DNA of 64,000 nt from Leucobacter aridicollis (GTDB lineage Bacteria > Actinomycetota > Actinomycetes > Actinomycetales > Microbacteriaceae): contig NZ_JACCBD010000001.1 in NCBI RefSeq assembly GCF_013409595.1, forward strand, positions 558,001 through 622,000. The letters are read 5' to 3'. A model generated the notes under the pieces. That model made no database searches, had not been told where the DNA came from, and worked only from the letters and a program-made list of their open reading frames with translations. Positions within the stretch are counted from its first letter, which is position 1. Each line of letters opens with the position of its first letter. This document shows positions 62,164 to 64,000 of this stretch, in pieces. Made by a program: the position numbers and the translations under genes.

Positions 62164-62199
62164 AAAACCCTGATGAGAAGCCATTTTCATCAGGGTTTT
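62164..62199 (+). terminator. Terminator hairpin after tRNA-Pro
   Basis: AAAACCCTGATGA (62164-62176) pairs perfectly with 62187-62199 across a 10-base loop; the stem ends in TTTT. It lies 4 bases after the tRNA. Confidence 0.85.
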
Positions 62200-62222
62200 G
62201 TCATGTCCGGGAGCGGTTTTTG

Positions 62223-62328
62223 TTGGTCCCCCTCTGGTCCCCTCGGGCGCTTCCGCACGCCGGGCTCGGGGTCGGCGAGTACGCCGAATCTCGCGTTTCT
62301 GTGGATAAGGGGACCAAAAGGGGACCAG
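62223..62328. repeat. Paired GGTCCCC repeats, candidate integrase arm-type sites
   Basis: TTGGTCCCC at 62223 and CTGGTCCCC at 62234 are mirrored by GGGGACCAA at 62309 and GGGGACCAG at 62320. Each pair is spaced 11 bases, one helical turn. They lie between the tRNA and the integrase gene, where arm-binding sites of tyrosine integrases are expected. Confidence 0.6.
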
Positions 62329-62355
62329 AAGCATCTCGGGAGCCGATTCGGGGCG

Positions 62356-63585
62356 TCAGATGCCTCGTGTGGACGGGGTGCTGCGTGCGTTCTGACGCTT
62401 CTGTCCGGAGGGTGAGAGGAAGGCGTTCGCTTGCTCTGCGGCGGACGCGAGGTGGCGGTCGTCGGGGTGAAGATAGCCGCGGGTGGTTTCCATCGAGGCG
62501 TGGCCCAGGATCTCTTGAAGCACGTGGAGGGGGACACCGGCGTCGGCCATCCAGGTCGCTCCGGTGTGGCGGAGCCCGTGGCGGGTGAGATCGGGAAGCC
62601 CGAGGTTCGCGACGATCTTGTCCCAGTTGGTCGCGTCGCGGACGGTCGCGGTCGTCAGGACCCCGCCTTTCGGTCCGAGGAGAAGCTGTGCCTCTGGTTC
62701 TTTGCCCGCGATGAGCCGTTCTAGTACGGGGCGGAGAGGTTCGAGAATCGGCACTCGTCGTTCTTTGCGGCTCTTGGTCGGTTTGGTGACGAGGCCGCCT
62801 TTGCCGGGGAAGATCTGACGCGCGATCACCACGAGGTTCTTCTCGAACTTCACGTCACCGACTTGCAGGCCTGACACTTCGGAGGAGCGTGCGGCGAGGA
62901 GCGCGGCAAGCATCACGAAGTCGCTGTACGACTGGTCGACCTTGCCGCAGGCTGTCGCGAGCTTGTTCAGCGTCTTCATGTCAGGGATGGCATGCGCGCG
63001 CGGTGATGCCTGCTCGGCGGACTGCGTCCGGAACGCGTTCCGGTTCAGGCTCCGCTTCGCACGGTTCTTGGCCGGGTTGATGGTGAGCAGTCCGTCTCGC
63101 ACCGCCTCATCGAGGACGCGCACGAGTGGTGCGATCGAGTTCTTGATCGTGGATGCTCCGTAGCGTTGCTCCCACCCGTCGATGGTCCGGTCGATGATGC
63201 CCGCGGTGATCTGCGTCACGGGGAGGTGCCCGAGCGCGGGCAGGACTCGGAGCTTCAGCCCGAAGCCGTAGGTCTCGCCCGTCGACGTCGGGTCCAGGCC
63301 CCGCGCCCACCGGTCGCCGATTGAGGTGACGAACTCCGTCAACGTCATCGTGGTATCCATACCTTTGACGGAGGAGTTGCGCAGCTGGTCGAAGAACGCG
63401 TGAGCGGCGGTCTCATCGGGGACGATCTCTGATCTGATCACCCGGCGCTTCGTGATCGGATCAGTCCACCTGGCACGCGCGCGGATTCCGTAGGAGCGGC
63501 GCTCCATGTCGGTGGAGACTTTCACCCCGATCGGTGGCACGGGTTTCGGATCGGCCTTCGGCAGCGGTTCACCCTTGCGAGGCAT
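62356..63585 (-). CDS. Tyrosine recombinase / phage-type integrase
   Basis: 409 residues. N-terminal arm-binding part to about 75, SAM-like core-binding domain about 80-170, then the catalytic domain with Arg in LLAARSSEVSGLQ, HGLRHTGATWM (His-x-x-Arg), LGHASMETTRGYLHP (His and nucleophile Tyr). All catalytic residues are present, so it may be active. It is read towards the tRNA-Pro, as expected for an element integrated there. Its start overlaps xis by 17 bases. Confidence 0.95.
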   Translation of the reverse strand: MPRKGEPLPKADPKPVPPIGVKVSTDMERRSYGIRARARWTDPITKRRVIRSEIVPDETAAHAFFDQLRNSSVKGMDTTMTLTEFVTSIGDRWARGLDPTSTGETYGFGLKLRVLPALGHLPVTQITAGIIDRTIDGWEQRYGASTIKNSIAPLVRVLDEAVRDGLLTINPAKNRAKRSLNRNAFRTQSAEQASPRAHAIPDMKTLNKLATACGKVDQSYSDFVMLAALLAARSSEVSGLQVGDVKFEKNLVVIARQIFPGKGGLVTKPTKSRKERRVPILEPLRPVLERLIAGKEPEAQLLLGPKGGVLTTATVRDATNWDKIVANLGLPDLTRHGLRHTGATWMADAGVPLHVLQEILGHASMETTRGYLHPDDRHLASAAEQANAFLSPSGQKRQNARSTPSTRGI

Positions 63586-63784
63586 GGTCGTGCTCGAGTT
63601 CGATCAGCCACGCGTCGACGGCGTCGATGCGATACCGCGCGATACCGCTCATGCGGATGAATGGCGGACCCGTGCCTGCTGAGCGCCACCGCGACAGTGT
63701 GGATTCCGACACCTTCAGGTAGGCGGCGACATCACGGCTGTGCAGCAGCGGCGAGGAGACGGGGTGCTCTGGCGTGCCGGTCAT
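63569..63784 (-). CDS. Excisionase-like helix-turn-helix protein
   Basis: 71 residues. A winged helix of the MerR/AlpA excisionase family: LLHSRDVAAYLKVSESTLSRWRSAGTGPPFIRMSGIARYRIDAVDAWL. Such proteins direct integrase towards excision. It overlaps the integrase gene and is overlapped (ATGA) by the gene before it, so all three are one transcript. Confidence 0.88.
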   Translation of the reverse strand: MTGTPEHPVSSPLLHSRDVAAYLKVSESTLSRWRSAGTGPPFIRMSGIARYRIDAVDAWLIELEHDHASQG

Positions 63785-64000
63785 GCGACTTCACCCGTGG
63801 CCGGATCGAGGGAGCGGTAGAAGCTGTCTTCCTCCTCGCGGCGCTTGGCCACCTCGCTCATGACGAACTCGATGAACTCTGTCTCGCGATCATCGATGAC
63901 GATGTCTTCGACCGGTGGTGCGGGCGGTTCGCCTGGCCAGCTGGTCTGTCGGGTGGGACGGTCACGATCCAGCCGGGTTCCGTTGGCGGCGACCCATTCG
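63781..64000 (-). CDS. C-terminal part of an unrecognised element protein, 5' end beyond the window
   Basis: The frame is open from the window edge to TGA at 63783-63781 (72 codons seen). It ends with an acidic, charged stretch (for example DIVIDDRETEFIEFV and EVAKRREEDSFYRS). I do not recognise it. The ATGA overlap with xis shows it belongs to the same element operon. Confidence 0.7.
   Translation of the reverse strand, partial: EWVAANGTRLDRDRPTRQTSWPGEPPAPPVEDIVIDDRETEFIEFVMSEVAKRREEEDSFYRSLDPATGEVA

Noticed and set aside
62080..62415. Open frame of about 111 codons starting MPRAVAQLGSAP
   Set aside because: It is read straight through the tRNA-Pro gene; such frames are a common false call.

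Overview
The window comes from the chromosome of a high-GC actinobacterium, most likely a member of the Microbacteriaceae and Leucobacter-like. The signs are uniform high-GC codon use, many GTG starts, the housekeeping order tyrA-cmk-der, and catabolic genes typical of that family. There is no rRNA, no CRISPR array and no intact insertion sequence. Species cannot be settled from the sequence alone.

Layout. (1) 1-7561: a minus-strand operon for an oligopeptide-type ABC transporter (solute-binding protein, two permeases, fused double ATPase) ending in an amidase cut by the window edge. A divergent FadR-type GntR regulator controls it, probably through a perfect TGGT-N3-ACCA operator. (2) 7594-9635: a repeat-rich convergent spacer, then an MFS transporter divergent from a small Lrp-family regulator. 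(3) 10226-17451: the core block tyrA-cmk-der, a hairpin, two coupled membrane genes (DUF817 and an unknown), a bile-acid:Na symporter homologue and a DUF4190 membrane protein. (4) 17587-35500: an accessory catabolic block of about 17.9 kb. It holds two PucR-type regulators, two LysR regulators, two SDRs, two MHS-type MFS transporters, an amidohydrolase, two aminotransferases, an M20 hydrolase, a metal-ligand-free creatinase-like M24 hydrolase and a succinate-semialdehyde-type dehydrogenase. A 23-bp perfect direct repeat flanks the block, and one copy forms the 3' end of the neighbouring DHA2 efflux gene, so the block looks like an integrated island. No integrase was found in it. (5) 35472-39025: efflux pump with its TetR regulator, rraA, and a YhhN family gene.

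(6) 39022-52222: a second catabolic cluster around a TRAP transporter. One arm (minus) runs dctQ-dctM-hydroxyacid dehydrogenase-aldehyde dehydrogenase. The other arm (plus) runs a 964-residue kinase/PLP-lyase fusion, dctP, an FAD oxidoreductase, a second 2-hydroxyacid dehydrogenase and a ThDP enzyme. An Lrp/AsnC regulator sits between them, and TTGTGAY boxes recur in the three control regions. I read this as uptake of an amino-alcohol or hydroxy-amino compound, phosphorylation and phospho-elimination by the fusion, then oxidation of the aldehyde. The substrate is unknown.

(7) 52229-57453: a Nudix/NYN fusion, a giant LxxG-repeat membrane protein, arfB, a SUKH protein, DUF2200 and an SdpI-like protein. 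(8) 57613-61770: a three-gene acyl-activating ligase / ketoacyl synthase / acyl-CoA dehydrogenase operon. (9) 61995-64000: a 40-nt tRNA-Pro fragment, an intact tRNA-Pro(GGG), paired integrase arm-type repeats, and the int-xis end of an integrative element that continues past the window.
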